Shown here one piece after another: positions 1 to 7,944 of a DNA stretch of 64,000 bases; position 1 is the first letter of the stretch, and every line of letters starts with the position of its first letter. The notes under the pieces are model-generated. The model was not told the origin of the DNA, searched no databases, and saw only the letters and a list, made by a program, of their open reading frames with translations. Origin of the DNA: Allosalinactinospora lopnorensis (GTDB lineage: Bacteria > Actinomycetota > Actinomycetes > Streptosporangiales > Streptosporangiaceae); assembly GCF_000981225.1 (NCBI RefSeq), contig NZ_LAJC01000027.1, positions 1 to 64,000 on the forward strand, in the 5' to 3' direction. The position numbers and the translations under genes were made by a program.

Positions 1-115
1 CCCCGGCCCGGGGCGGCCGCCCGCGTCCCGCCCCGCCGTCGGCGCTCCCGCAGCGGAAGACCCGCGAACACTTTGTTCCCCTCTTGGAAAAGAGCCGGGT
101 CTTTTGCGGACCGGG

Positions 116-142
116 TGTAGTACGACCTAATGTAGTACTACA
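116..142. promoter_or_regulatory. BlaI/MecI-like operator upstream of whiB-like gene
   Basis: TGTAGTACTACA at 131-142 is a perfect 12-base palindrome, and a further half site TGTAGTAC lies at 116-123, fifteen bases upstream on the same helical face pattern. TACTACA/TGTAGTA half sites are typical of BlaI/MecI-family winged-helix repressors in actinobacteria. The site lies about 120 bp before the WhiB-like start at 265 and is AT-rich against its surroundings. No blaI gene is seen in the window, so the regulator is inferred. The rest of 1-264 shows no gene. Confidence 0.5.
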
Positions 143-264
143 ATCGGTCGCATCGCGCTGAAGCTCTTATGGCACCGTCATCGACAGCCTTCGCGCGAGG
201 TCCCACGGGTCGGTGAGACGCACCGACGGGACAAGGGACACGAGCCAGGGATCGGAGGCGCCTG

Positions 265-528
265 GTGAACCGCCTGTACCACGAAAGTGAAGACTGGGTC
301 GAACAGGGCGCGTGCCGCCAGTACGACCCGGAGCTGTTCTTTCCGGTGAGCACCACCGGGCCGGGTCGGCACGACGCCGAACTCGCCAAGGCCATCTGCC
401 GCACCTGCACCGTCCGCCGCGAGTGCCTGCAGTGGGCCCTGCGGGCCGGAGAGGCGCACGGAGTCTGGGGCGGAACCACTCCGGAGGAGCGCCGCTCCAT
501 GCGCCGGGAACTGGTCCCCGCCGGCTGA
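265..528 (+). CDS. WhiB family iron-sulfur transcriptional regulator (WhiB1/WblE-like)
   Basis: Small (87 aa) actinobacterial Fe-S transcription factor of the Wbl family, expected to bind a [4Fe-4S] cluster and act with the principal sigma factor. The four ligand cysteines are Cys17, Cys45, Cys48 and Cys54, in the order C...CxxC...C. The helical segment LQWALRAGEAHGVWGG carries the diagnostic G[VI]WGG turn at residues 66-70, followed by a basic tail (ERRSMRREL). Length and the DPELFFP motif resemble WhiB1/WblE rather than the longer WhiA/WhiD types. GTG start is supported by GGAGG at 254-258, six bases away. A palindromic operator lies upstream and a strong hairpin follows, so it is probably monocistronic. 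The exact paralogue cannot be fixed from sequence reading alone. Confidence 0.9.
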   Translation: MNRLYHESEDWVEQGACRQYDPELFFPVSTTGPGRHDAELAKAICRTCTVRRECLQWALRAGEAHGVWGGTTPEERRSMRRELVPAG

Positions 529-560
529 CACCGCAGAACGGCGAGCACGGCAGGTACCAC

Positions 561-599
561 GAAACGCTGCCAGGGCCCGGCGAGGCCCTGCAGCGTTTC
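561..599 (+). terminator. Terminator after whiB-like gene
   Basis: GAAACGCTGC at 561-570 pairs with GCAGCGTTTC at 590-599, and the inner CAGGGCC/GGCCCTG extends the stem with one bulged C. The loop is about six bases. It sits 33 bases after the whiB stop codon and before the next gene at 644. Confidence 0.75.
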
Positions 600-643
600 C
601 CGAGACTTTCGAAGTCACGGCCTCTCCGCTAGGTTCAGGAAAC

Positions 644-1201
644 GTGCACGCTCCCAGCCAAGGCCCTCTATGGGGGGCACGCACGGCGCTGCTCGCCGCC
701 GCGTGCACCGGGATCGCATGGAGCGGACACATCGCCTGGGGCGGCTCCGCCGTGTCCAGCGGATCGTTCCTTCTGGCCACCGCGGCCCTGGGGCTGCTCC
801 TCGGCCCGTTCACGCGTTCCCAACGAGGGTTCGGCGAGATCTTCGCCGTTCTCGCCGCCGCGCAGTGCGGGCTGCACATCATCTTCCAGTTCACCGCCGC
901 CCCGGCCCCCTTGACGGCCCACGCCGGCCACGGGCTCCTCGGCTACTCTCCCGGCATGCTCGCCGGCCACCTGTGGGCGGCGCTCCTGGCCGCCGCGCTG
1001 CTCGCGCACGGCGAGGCCGCGCTGTGGACGCTTCTGGCGCTCCTCGGCCGCGCCCTACCGCGGCCGGTGCGCGCTCCCCGGCTGGTCGCCGCGGGACCGC
1101 CGCGGTTCGCGCCGGAACCGCCGGACCTCCGTCCGGGCCTGCGCATACTGCGCCAAGACCGCCCGCGGGGCCCGCCGGACGCCCGTCCTGTCCCCAGGTA
1201 G
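644..1201 (+). CDS. Small integral membrane protein next to CopC
   Basis: 185-residue protein with about four hydrophobic segments (around residues 12-30, 41-57, 64-83 and 104-135) and an Arg/Pro-rich cytoplasmic-looking tail of about 50 residues. Several membrane-adjacent histidines (SGHIAW, CGLHIIF, AHAGHG, AGHLW) could bind metal, but this is speculation. The gene is 55 bp upstream of a CopC-type copper protein on the same strand, and this pairing suggests a role in copper handling at the membrane. The GTG start at 644 has no strong Shine-Dalgarno sequence. I do not recognise a named family, and the low-complexity C-terminus may not be the native end. Confidence 0.6.
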   Translation: MHAPSQGPLWGARTALLAAACTGIAWSGHIAWGGSAVSSGSFLLATAALGLLLGPFTRSQRGFGEIFAVLAAAQCGLHIIFQFTAAPAPLTAHAGHGLLGYSPGMLAGHLWAALLAAALLAHGEAALWTLLALLGRALPRPVRAPRLVAAGPPRFAPEPPDLRPGLRILRQDRPRGPPDARPVPR

Positions 1202-1256
1202 GCGCGAACGCGCCTGACAGCAACGACGGAGACGTCCGACCGAAAGGGCACAACGC

Positions 1257-1904
1257 ATGACGACCAGACCCGTGGCGTGCCGCTGCGCCGTTCTGATCCC
1301 CGCACTGGGCGCTGCTCTCCTGCTGGGACTCGGCTCGGCTCCCGCGGCACTGGCGCACAACTACCTCGTCGAGTCCTCCCCAGAGGACGGCGAAGAACTC
1401 GACAGCGCCCCCGAGGAGATCACCCTCACGTTCAACGATGACGCCCTGGAGGGCGGCAACACCATCATCGTCACCGGCCCCAGCGGGGAAACCTACGAGG
1501 AGGGCGGCGTCCGGCTCGACGGTGAAACGGCGTCGACCGGACTACGGCCGCTCGACACCGCCGGCGAGTACACGGCCGCCTACCGGATCGTCTCCACCGA
1601 TGGCCACCCGATCGAGGACGAACTGGCCTTCAGCCTCTCCGAGGACGGTGTCGCCGAGGACCAGGCCGCGGACGAGGAAGAGGACGCTGAGACCACCGGC
1701 GATCAGGACACCGCGGACCAGGACGGCACCGCGGACGAAGGGCCCTCTGAGAACACCACCGCCTCCGACCCCATGGCGCGGTTCGGTCCGGTCGCCGGTG
1801 TGATCGCGGCCATCGCCATCGCCGCACTGATCATCGTCCTGCTCGTCCGGATGCGCAACCGCCCCGGCCAGGGCGGCGGCAGCGATCAGGCCGACGGACC
1901 GTAA
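1257..1904 (+). CDS. CopC-domain copper resistance protein, membrane anchored
   Basis: 215-residue exported protein. A signal peptide covers about residues 1-33 and ends ALA, so the mature protein would begin with His34 (HNYLVESSPEDGEEL). CopC proteins use an N-terminal histidine as a Cu(II) ligand, and a second conserved histidine is seen in STDGHPIEDELAF. The CopC beta-sandwich fills about residues 34-130, with typical motifs (P..ITLTFND, GEYTAAYRIVSTDGHP). An acidic linker rich in Asp, Glu and Thr follows, then one transmembrane helix (about 176-198) and a short basic tail. This is the YobA/CopC layout of actinobacteria. It probably scavenges or shuttles copper at the outer face of the membrane. 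No CopD domain is present here. The ATG start at 1257 gives a normal signal peptide. Confidence 0.85.
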   Translation: MTTRPVACRCAVLIPALGAALLLGLGSAPAALAHNYLVESSPEDGEELDSAPEEITLTFNDDALEGGNTIIVTGPSGETYEEGGVRLDGETASTGLRPLDTAGEYTAAYRIVSTDGHPIEDELAFSLSEDGVAEDQAADEEEDAETTGDQDTADQDGTADEGPSENTTASDPMARFGPVAGVIAAIAIAALIIVLLVRMRNRPGQGGGSDQADGP

Positions 1905-1905
1905 A

Positions 1906-1948
1906 CCACCACGAGGATCCCGAGTACCACTCGGGATCCTCGTGGTGG
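1906..1948. terminator. Bidirectional terminator between copC and PP2C genes
   Basis: A perfect 20-base inverted repeat (arms 1906-1925 and 1929-1948) with a three-base loop ACC lies directly after the copC stop codon and 28 bases from the stop of the convergent PP2C gene, so it can end transcription from both sides. Confidence 0.88.
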
Positions 1949-1975
1949 GCCGGGCGCGGGTGGTGTGCGTGGCCC

Positions 1976-2737
1976 TCAGGCCCGGCGCGCGAGCATGATG
2001 CTGACGTTGTCGCGACCGCCGCCTTCCATGGCCGCCTGCCAGAGCGCGTGCACCGCCGCCTCATCGCTGCCCGCCTCAGCGAGGATGCGCTCCATCTCCT
2101 CGACGGGCACCAGGTCCGAAAGGCCGTCGCTGCACATCAGCCAGGCCGACGGGTCGGGTTCCGGGTCGCGCCCGACGTGCGGGGTCATCGCCGTGTTGCC
2201 GCTTCCCCCCAGGGACTGGGTGATGAAGTTCGTCGTGACGGGTTTTCCGTCCTCCGACGGCGGCAGGGGCGGAGAGTCGTCCTCGGAGAGCTGGCGGAGC
2301 CGACTGCCCTCGATCCGGTAGGTGCGGGAGTCGCCCACGTTGAACCAGAAGTTGGCGTCGGGGACGAGCAGCACCCCCGCCACTGTCGTCCCCATCCCGG
2401 AGAACTCCGCGTGCTGGGTCGCGTGGTCCTTGATCTCCTCGTCGATGTTCTTCAGAAGGATGTCGACATCGTCAGGGCTCGTGAGCCGGGGACTCATTTC
2501 GGCCATGCGATGGACGGCGTGCTCAGAGGCGATCTCACCGGCCGCGTGCCCCCCGAGCCCGTCGGCGACCGCGAGGATCACCGGCTCGCTCAGCGCCAGC
2601 ACGGAACGCACCGGCATCGTCATGTTCGCACTGGCGACCGTGAGCGCCCCCATAACCACGGCGTCCTCGTTGGCCGGGCGTACAGCGCCCCGGTGCGTGA
2701 GGGCCGTGACCGTGACTTCCCCACCAGCGACACCCAT
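1976..2737 (-). CDS. PP2C-family serine/threonine protein phosphatase
   Basis: 253-residue Mn2+/Mg2+-dependent Ser/Thr phosphatase, removing phosphate from targets of the Hanks-type kinases found in actinobacteria. It is a single-domain cytosolic enzyme without a membrane tail, unlike PstP. Metal-binding motifs are in order: HRGAVRPANEDAVV near the N-terminus, ILAVADGLGGHAAGE with the DGxxG motif, a GMGTTVAGVL strand, LMCSDGLSD, and GGGRDNVSIMLAR at the C-terminus with the last catalytic Asp. The ATG at 2737 is chosen because AGGAGGT lies seven bases upstream; a longer frame to 2779 lacks such a site. It stands alone between a terminator and an SDR-like gene about 250 bp upstream on the same strand. 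Confidence 0.92.
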   Translation of the reverse strand: MGVAGGEVTVTALTHRGAVRPANEDAVVMGALTVASANMTMPVRSVLALSEPVILAVADGLGGHAAGEIASEHAVHRMAEMSPRLTSPDDVDILLKNIDEEIKDHATQHAEFSGMGTTVAGVLLVPDANFWFNVGDSRTYRIEGSRLRQLSEDDSPPLPPSEDGKPVTTNFITQSLGGSGNTAMTPHVGRDPEPDPSAWLMCSDGLSDLVPVEEMERILAEAGSDEAAVHALWQAAMEGGGRDNVSIMLARRA

Positions 2738-2983
2738 ACGCCCTACCTCCTGTTCCGTCGGCAAGCTTCTGCCGCGCACTCCCCAGCAACGCCTCTTTGG
2801 ACGGTAGTCGAGGCGCAGTGATCATGTAACCGTATCGGGATACGGCTGAACGCGGTCAAAATCCGTGTACATCATGACGGAAAACGCCCTGATACGCAGT
2901 TCCACGCCGGCCCTTCACGGTCGAACGTCCGTTTCCGGCCGCGGCCACGAAACCGGTTCCGGACGGGGCGCTCCCTGCCCCGG

Positions 2984-3727
2984 TCAATTCCGTATGTGCA
3001 GCGGCTCCGGACCGGCCCGTCCGTCCTCCGCGCCGGGCGCGCCGCTGCGAGAGGCGAGCGCTACATAGGCCGCCGCGATGTCGGCGGGGGAGTCGCCCTT
3101 CGCAGGGGACACACCACCGACGCGGACACCGCGCTCCCGCAGCGCTTCGACGAGCGGCCCGGGCAGGTTGGGCACACTCTCCCCGGCCGCCGTGCCGTTG
3201 CGGCTCCCACCGTCGGTCGCCGGCAGGATAACCGAGGCCTCACCGGTCATGAACACCCGGGCCGCCTGAGCCAACCAGGTCGTGCTACTCAGCCGGGTGA
3301 CCTCCCCGGGCCGGTCACCGCTGCAGACGGCGAGCACGTCGATGGCACCGAACTCCAGCGCGGTGTGCGCGACCGCCGCCCGGCAGCCGCCCTCGGTGGC
3401 CAGATCGCAGTGGATCGGCAGGGTCCGGGTTCCCAGCGCCGAAAGCAGCCGCGCGGTGGCGAGCAGCGCGTCGTCCCGACCCCGGTGGTCGAGCGGCCAC
3501 GCGCCCGGGAGACCGGAGCGTCCGGTGGAGTCGGCGACCGCGACGACCGCCCCCTCCTTCGCCAGTGCGACCGACACGGCCCGGCCGAGTCCCGCCCCGT
3601 CCACGACACCGCCGACGACGAGGGCGCGCCGCCCGCGGAGCGATCCACTGCCCGTGTAGCCGGGTATCGGGTCCCCGAGCCCCGTTGTGCTTGCACCAGG
3701 CGACCGCCAGGGTGGACGCCCGCTCAT
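2984..3727 (-). CDS. Degenerate short-chain dehydrogenase-like protein
   Basis: About 247 residues with an SDR-like Rossmann fold whose catalytic apparatus is missing. The N-terminus (PIPGYTGSGSLRGRRALVVGG) matches the extended type of SDR that begins SYRGSGRL.GK.ALITGG, but the nucleotide loop reads VGGVVDGAGLGRA instead of TGGDSGIGRA. The strand carrying NNAG reads AVCSGDRPG. The segment after the catalytic serine strand (VILPATDGGS) goes straight to PGPLVEALRERGVRVGGVSP, so the YxxxK pair is absent and the region is shortened. NAD(P) may still bind, but dehydrogenase activity is unlikely; a binding or regulatory role is possible. ATG at 3727 has GGAGGT five bases upstream. Confidence 0.6.
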   Translation of the reverse strand: MSGRPPWRSPGASTTGLGDPIPGYTGSGSLRGRRALVVGGVVDGAGLGRAVSVALAKEGAVVAVADSTGRSGLPGAWPLDHRGRDDALLATARLLSALGTRTLPIHCDLATEGGCRAAVAHTALEFGAIDVLAVCSGDRPGEVTRLSSTTWLAQAARVFMTGEASVILPATDGGSRNGTAAGESVPNLPGPLVEALRERGVRVGGVSPAKGDSPADIAAAYVALASRSGAPGAEDGRAGPEPLHIRN

Positions 3728-4182
3728 CACCGACCTCCGTCCGAGGATTGCCTACCCCATCTCAGCTGTCCCCGCCGTCCCTGCCCCGGAGAGGGCACGC
3801 CAAACCCATCCAGAACTCGAACCGCGTCACACATCTCACGTTTACGCACGTCACAGCGACCATTGTCGGCTCACGCCGCGGTCTGGCAGAATAAACACCT
3901 CATTGGGTGTCTAAGACGCAGACACACCGCCTTTCGCGCGCTCGCGCCCGGCGCCAACCGCCCGGTTCTGCGAAGCGAGCGCCTCCCGTGCTCCAACCGA
4001 ACGGTCGAAGGTGTGGTCTCGTTGCGTCTGCCCATGTCCCGTTTTCCCGCTTTTCCTCCCCTCCCCTCTGTTCCCCCATGCCCGTCCGGGCTCTTTCAGG
4101 CCTGCCCGCCCTTGCCTGAGCGGCCCGAGGGCACGCACGACCGGACACGCCGGGTCCGCCGTCCCATCATGAGGAGTCATAC
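3728..4182. other. Intergenic region, no gene recognised
   Basis: 455 bases between the divergent SDR-like and glycosyltransferase genes. It should hold both promoters. A weak five-base hairpin (ACACC/GGTGT) is visible near 3895-3910. Open frames here are low-complexity and lack ribosome binding sites. I see no RNA gene. Confidence 0.4.
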
Positions 4183-5445
4183 GTGAAGATCGCCTTGGTT
4201 GCCGAGCACGCGAGCCCGCTCCCAGCGCACAGAGGGGAGCCGACCTGCGGTGACAGCGTCCATGTCGTCCAACTCGCCCGCCACCTGGCCAGACTCGGAC
4301 ACCGCGTCACCGTCTACTCCCGCTGCAGCGCTCCCGGGCTGCCGAGGCACTACCGCCTGGGGCGCGGGGTCGGTGTCGAACACCTCGCCGCCGGCCCGGA
4401 GCGGGTACTGAACGAGAACGAGGTCGCCGGACACACGGGGAGCTTCGCGACAGGCCTTGCGGCGTCTCTCGAGGAATCGGGCGCTCCCGACGTCATCCAC
4501 ACATTCGGCTGGACCAGTGGCCTCGCCGCGCTCTCCGCGGTCCGCACCGGCCACGGGTCGGACACCGCGCCGCCGATCGTGCAGACCTTCCATTCGCTGA
4601 ACGTGACCGAACAGCGCGCCGGGTTGCCGGAGCGCTCCGACCGGGCCCGTATGGAGACCGCGCTCGCCGGACAGGTCGAGCGCATTGTGGTGACCTCCGC
4701 CGACCAGCGCTTCGAACTGGCCCGGTTGGGGGTTCCGCGGCAGCGCGTAAGCGTGGTGCCCTACGGCGTCGACACCGACCACTTCAGCGTCGAGGGAAGC
4801 GGCGCGACCGAGCCCTGGACAACGGGGCGTCGCGAGGACCGGCCGCGGATCATCACGGTGACCCGACTCGGCCCGGGGGGCGGCGCCGACGCGCTGATCG
4901 AGACGGCGACCCGGCTGCCCGAAGTCGAGTTGCTGATCGTGGCCGGACCCGCGCCGGTGGAGCTCCCGCTCGACGACGACGCGCGGCGCCTGGAACTGCT
5001 CGCCAAGGAGGCCGGGGTGAACGACCGCGTCACCCTGACGGGCCCCGTCGACCGCAGGGAACTGCCGCGGCTGCTCCGCTCCGCGGACATCTACGCCTCT
5101 GCCGCCTGCTACGACCCGTATGGCGGTGCCGTTCTGGAGGCCATGGCGTGCGGGCTGCCGGTGGTCGCCACAGCGGCCGGCGGTGTCACCGAGGCGATGC
5201 TGGACGGCACCACCGGCGTGCTGCTGCGTTCCGCCCGCCCCGAGACGCTCGGGCGCGCGCTGCGCGGTCTGACACTTGAGCCCACGATGCGCAGCGCCTA
5301 CGGCATCGCCGGGGCCGATCGCGCCCGTTCCAGGTTCACCTGGCAGCGTGTGGCCGCCGAAACCGAGCAGGTCTACCAGCGCGCGCTACCGCGGGAAAAA
5401 GAGATGCCCATGGCGGCGGGCGATGGTGCACACTGGTCCGGGTAA
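4183..5445 (+). CDS. GT4-family glycosyltransferase (GT-B fold)
   Basis: 420-residue cytosolic glycosyltransferase with the two Rossmann domains of the GT-B fold. The N-terminal acceptor domain starts MKIALVAEHASPL and contains VVQLARHLARLGHRVTVYSR; a central FHSLN and VVPYGVDTDHF follow. The C-terminal donor domain carries YDPYGGAVLEAMACGLPVV and AGGVTEAM, the E-x7-E region that holds the nucleotide sugar in GT4 enzymes. The pattern resembles actinobacterial glycosyltransferases related to MshA and PimA-type enzymes, but the acceptor cannot be told from sequence. GTG start at 4183, six bases after GAGGAG. It precedes a regulatory gene by 68 bp and is probably a single transcription unit. Confidence 0.85.
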   Translation: MKIALVAEHASPLPAHRGEPTCGDSVHVVQLARHLARLGHRVTVYSRCSAPGLPRHYRLGRGVGVEHLAAGPERVLNENEVAGHTGSFATGLAASLEESGAPDVIHTFGWTSGLAALSAVRTGHGSDTAPPIVQTFHSLNVTEQRAGLPERSDRARMETALAGQVERIVVTSADQRFELARLGVPRQRVSVVPYGVDTDHFSVEGSGATEPWTTGRREDRPRIITVTRLGPGGGADALIETATRLPEVELLIVAGPAPVELPLDDDARRLELLAKEAGVNDRVTLTGPVDRRELPRLLRSADIYASAACYDPYGGAVLEAMACGLPVVATAAGGVTEAMLDGTTGVLLRSARPETLGRALRGLTLEPTMRSAYGIAGADRARSRFTWQRVAAETEQVYQRALPREKEMPMAAGDGAHWSG

Positions 5446-5513
5446 TCGGAATCAACGCCACGAAACCGCAGAAGTCAGCCCTGGCTGGGCGGGATGCCCG
5501 GGGTGATGTTGTT

Positions 5514-6467
5514 ATGACGTCATGCGCGGAGTCCGACGGAACCGGGTCCGAAGGATTCGAACACTACGGTGTGTTCGTCGATTCAACCCGCGACCTGCAC
5601 GAGATCATCGTTTCCCGGATCCGCGCCGCCCTCGCCGAAGGCGACCACGTCACGGTGGCGGTGAGCCCTCGGCACGAGGAGACGCTGCGGTCCGCGCTCG
5701 GCGGCAGGCCGGACACGGACCTCGACTTCACCGACCGCGCCGGGCTCTACGACGCCCCCGGCCGCACACTGGCCGCACTGCACCGCCTGACGCTCGCCCG
5801 GCCCATGCGACACGTCACGGTCGTCGGGGAGCCGGTGCTGCCCGACGATCCCCTGGAGCTGCGGGAGTGGCACCGCCTGGACTCGGCGCTGGACTCGGCG
5901 CTCGCCGGCACCCGGCTGCGCCTGCTGTGCCTGCACGACACCCGTACGCTCCCGGGGGAAATCCAGCGGATCGTGCGCCGCACCCATCCGATACTGGTGG
6001 CGCGCACCGGGGTGTGGAGCAGCCCGGACTACCGCGACCCGGTCGCGTTCAGCGCCCCCGACGCCGATCGCTCACTGCCGCCGCCGAGCGGCGACGTACG
6101 GACAGTGGAGGTCCGGTCGGACCTTCTCGCGCTGCGTGAGGAGGTCAGCGGGCTGGCCGCCACCACCGGCCTCCCCCCTCCGCGCATCGGGGACCTGGTG
6201 ATGGCGGTGAACGAGCTGGCCGCCAACGTCCTGGAGCACGGAGCGGGGAAGGGCACCATCTCCGTGTGGCGGTCCTCCGGGCGGATCGTCTGCGACGTCT
6301 TCGACGAGGACGGCAGCCTCACCGACCCGCTCGGCGGCTACCACCCCGCCGACCCGCTCAGCCCTCGCGGCTACGGCCTGTGGATCACCCGCCAGGTCTG
6401 CGACTTCATGGAGATCAGCGGCGGCAGGCACGGCTCGCTGATCCGGATGTACTTCCGGTCGGATTGA
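5514..6467 (+). CDS. MEDS-domain anti-sigma regulatory kinase (RsbW-type ATPase)
   Basis: 317 residues with two parts. Residues about 18-180 form a MEDS/DcmR-like sensory domain (HYGVFVDSTRDL at the start; LDFTDRAGLYDAPGRTLAAL; HVTVVGEPVLP; LCLHDTRTLPGEI). Residues about 200-315 form a GHKL ATPase of the anti-sigma factor type: LVMAVNELAANVLEHGAG is the N-box, VCDVFDEDG and SPRGYGLWITRQVCDFMEI follow. Such proteins phosphorylate a STAS antagonist or bind a sigma factor in response to a signal. A STAS protein is encoded immediately next to it, on the opposite strand with a gap of nine bases, and is the natural candidate partner. The ATG start has only a weak upstream purine stretch. Confidence 0.85.
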   Translation: MTSCAESDGTGSEGFEHYGVFVDSTRDLHEIIVSRIRAALAEGDHVTVAVSPRHEETLRSALGGRPDTDLDFTDRAGLYDAPGRTLAALHRLTLARPMRHVTVVGEPVLPDDPLELREWHRLDSALDSALAGTRLRLLCLHDTRTLPGEIQRIVRRTHPILVARTGVWSSPDYRDPVAFSAPDADRSLPPPSGDVRTVEVRSDLLALREEVSGLAATTGLPPPRIGDLVMAVNELAANVLEHGAGKGTISVWRSSGRIVCDVFDEDGSLTDPLGGYHPADPLSPRGYGLWITRQVCDFMEISGGRHGSLIRMYFRSD

Positions 6468-6476
6468 CGCCTGCTC

Positions 6477-6827
6477 CTAGGCGAGCACGGCCTCCATGGC
6501 GTGCCGGGTGTCGTGGTCGATGGTGATCACTTGGTCGATCCCGGCGATCACGAACAGCCGGTAGACAGTGCGCTGCGGGGCGGAGACGGCCAGACCGATC
6601 CCGAGGTCGCGGGCCTGCCGGTAGGCCGCGACGAGAACCCCGATGCAGCGGGAGTCGCAGAAGGTCACCTCGGAGAAGTCGATCACGATACCCCGGCAGG
6701 GCTTCCCCGTTCTGAGGATCCCGGCAAGCGTCTCGGCGAGATCGGGAGAGGTGACGGCGTCCAGCTCACCCGAGGGCGCGACCACCACGACATCGCCTTC
6801 GGTCCGGGTCGGGATATCGGACGCCAC
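6477..6827 (-). CDS. STAS-domain anti-sigma factor antagonist
   Basis: 116-residue single STAS domain of the SpoIIAA/RsbV type. The beta-strand VVVVAPSGELDAVTSPDLAE and the loop VTFCDSRCIGVLVAA are typical; the serine of CDSR is in the position phosphorylated by RsbW-type kinases. In the unphosphorylated state it would bind an anti-sigma kinase and release the sigma factor. Two GTG codons are possible starts. The inner one at 6827 is chosen because GAGGAG lies seven bases upstream, while the outer one at 6833 is only one base from it. It converges with the MEDS/HATPase gene, its likely partner. Confidence 0.88.
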   Translation of the reverse strand: MASDIPTRTEGDVVVVAPSGELDAVTSPDLAETLAGILRTGKPCRGIVIDFSEVTFCDSRCIGVLVAAYRQARDLGIGLAVSAPQRTVYRLFVIAGIDQVITIDHDTRHAMEAVLA

Positions 6828-7002
6828 GCTCACGCTCCTCGTTCACTACGTCTCCGACGACGTCGAGCCCTGCTCTCCCATTCGCTCGCGCTCCACGCCG
6901 CTACCTTAGGCCATTGCCGGAGGTGAAGACAGGCTCCGGCGGAAGCCGTCATCGCACCGATACCCCGCGTGTCCACGGGCCCGGACCGCCTCCGGGGCCG
7001 CC

Positions 7003-7755
7003 TCAGCGCTTCGCGGGGCCGGTGTTCGCGGCGTGCTCCTCCACCAGGCTCCGGGCGACCTCCGCCACCCTCATCCGGTTGCGCTGGGCCACCTCGCGCA
7101 ACTGCTCGAAGGCCTGAGCGGCATCGCAGCCGCGTGCGTGCATGATGATCCCCTTCGCCTGGTCGATGACGGCCCGCGCGTTCATCGCGCGGCGCATGTG
7201 CGCGGCCTCCCGCGCGACATCGGTGTAGCGCCCGGCGCTGTGCAGCGCCATCGCGGCGTGCTCGGCCAGCAGGGCGACCAGAGGGGTCAGCACGGTCTCG
7301 TCGAAGGCGTCGGCCCGCCCCGCGTGCACGCCGAACGTCAGGACCGCGCCTTCGAGCTCGCACGGGAACGTCACCGAGGACCGGTCGCCGCACTGCACCG
7401 CCATGCTGGTATAGCGAGGCCAGCGGTCCTCGCGGAGGACGTCCCCCACGGTCACCGCGGTCATCTCGCGGACCGCTTCGACCGTTGGCCCTTCGTCCGT
7501 CGTGTACTGGTGCTCGAAGGCCATGGCCAGGTCGGAATGCGAGGCGCCGTAGTCCACCACGACCTGGCGGCCCGCGACCTCCGCGGTGCGTTCCTCACCG
7601 GGGACGACATCCCGCCAGATCACGACCAGCGCCGCGGAGCACCCCGGCACCCCCCGTGCGGCGGCCATACTCATCTGGTCCAGTGCGCGTTCGGGGGTGC
7701 TTCCCTCGGCCTGCCCGTGCGCGCCGATTTCGCGCGCAAGGCGTTCAATCCACAT
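7003..7755 (-). CDS. GAF-ANTAR transcription antitermination regulator
   Basis: 250-residue cytosolic regulator. Residues about 20-170 form a GAF sensor domain (SAALVVIWRD, DLAMAFEHQYTTDEGPTVEAV, WPRYTSMAVQCGDRSSVTFPCE). The C-terminal 60 residues form an ANTAR RNA-binding domain: RRAMNARAVIDQAKGIIMHA followed by GCDAAQAFEQLREVAQRNRM. ANTAR proteins bind paired hairpins in leader RNAs and prevent termination. The start MWIERLAREIG at 7755 is preferred; a longer TTG-initiated frame to 7857 is low in complexity. It is divergent from a PAS-GAF gene, with about 190 bp between them. Confidence 0.88.
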   Translation of the reverse strand: MWIERLAREIGAHGQAEGSTPERALDQMSMAAARGVPGCSAALVVIWRDVVPGEERTAEVAGRQVVVDYGASHSDLAMAFEHQYTTDEGPTVEAVREMTAVTVGDVLREDRWPRYTSMAVQCGDRSSVTFPCELEGAVLTFGVHAGRADAFDETVLTPLVALLAEHAAMALHSAGRYTDVAREAAHMRRAMNARAVIDQAKGIIMHARGCDAAQAFEQLREVAQRNRMRVAEVARSLVEEHAANTGPAKR

Positions 7756-7944
7756 CGGCGCGCCCCCCTGGTCTCCTGCGCCGCGCCCGGCCCTGTTCAC
7801 GTCTGCCTCGTGCGCGGCGACCTCGCCTCCACGGTAGCCTCCGTCCCGATCATCCAAGCCATGCGTTAGCGTCGGCGACAGGGCGTGGCGTCGCCGTACT
7901 CCGCCGCCACGGGCCCAGGGTTGGAAACGTCTGGAGTCATAAGC

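Noticed and set aside
2996..4186. 396-codon plus-strand frame over the SDR-like gene and the following gap
   Set aside because: Arg/Pro-rich, no family motifs, and it overlaps a better minus-strand gene; the start has no ribosome site.
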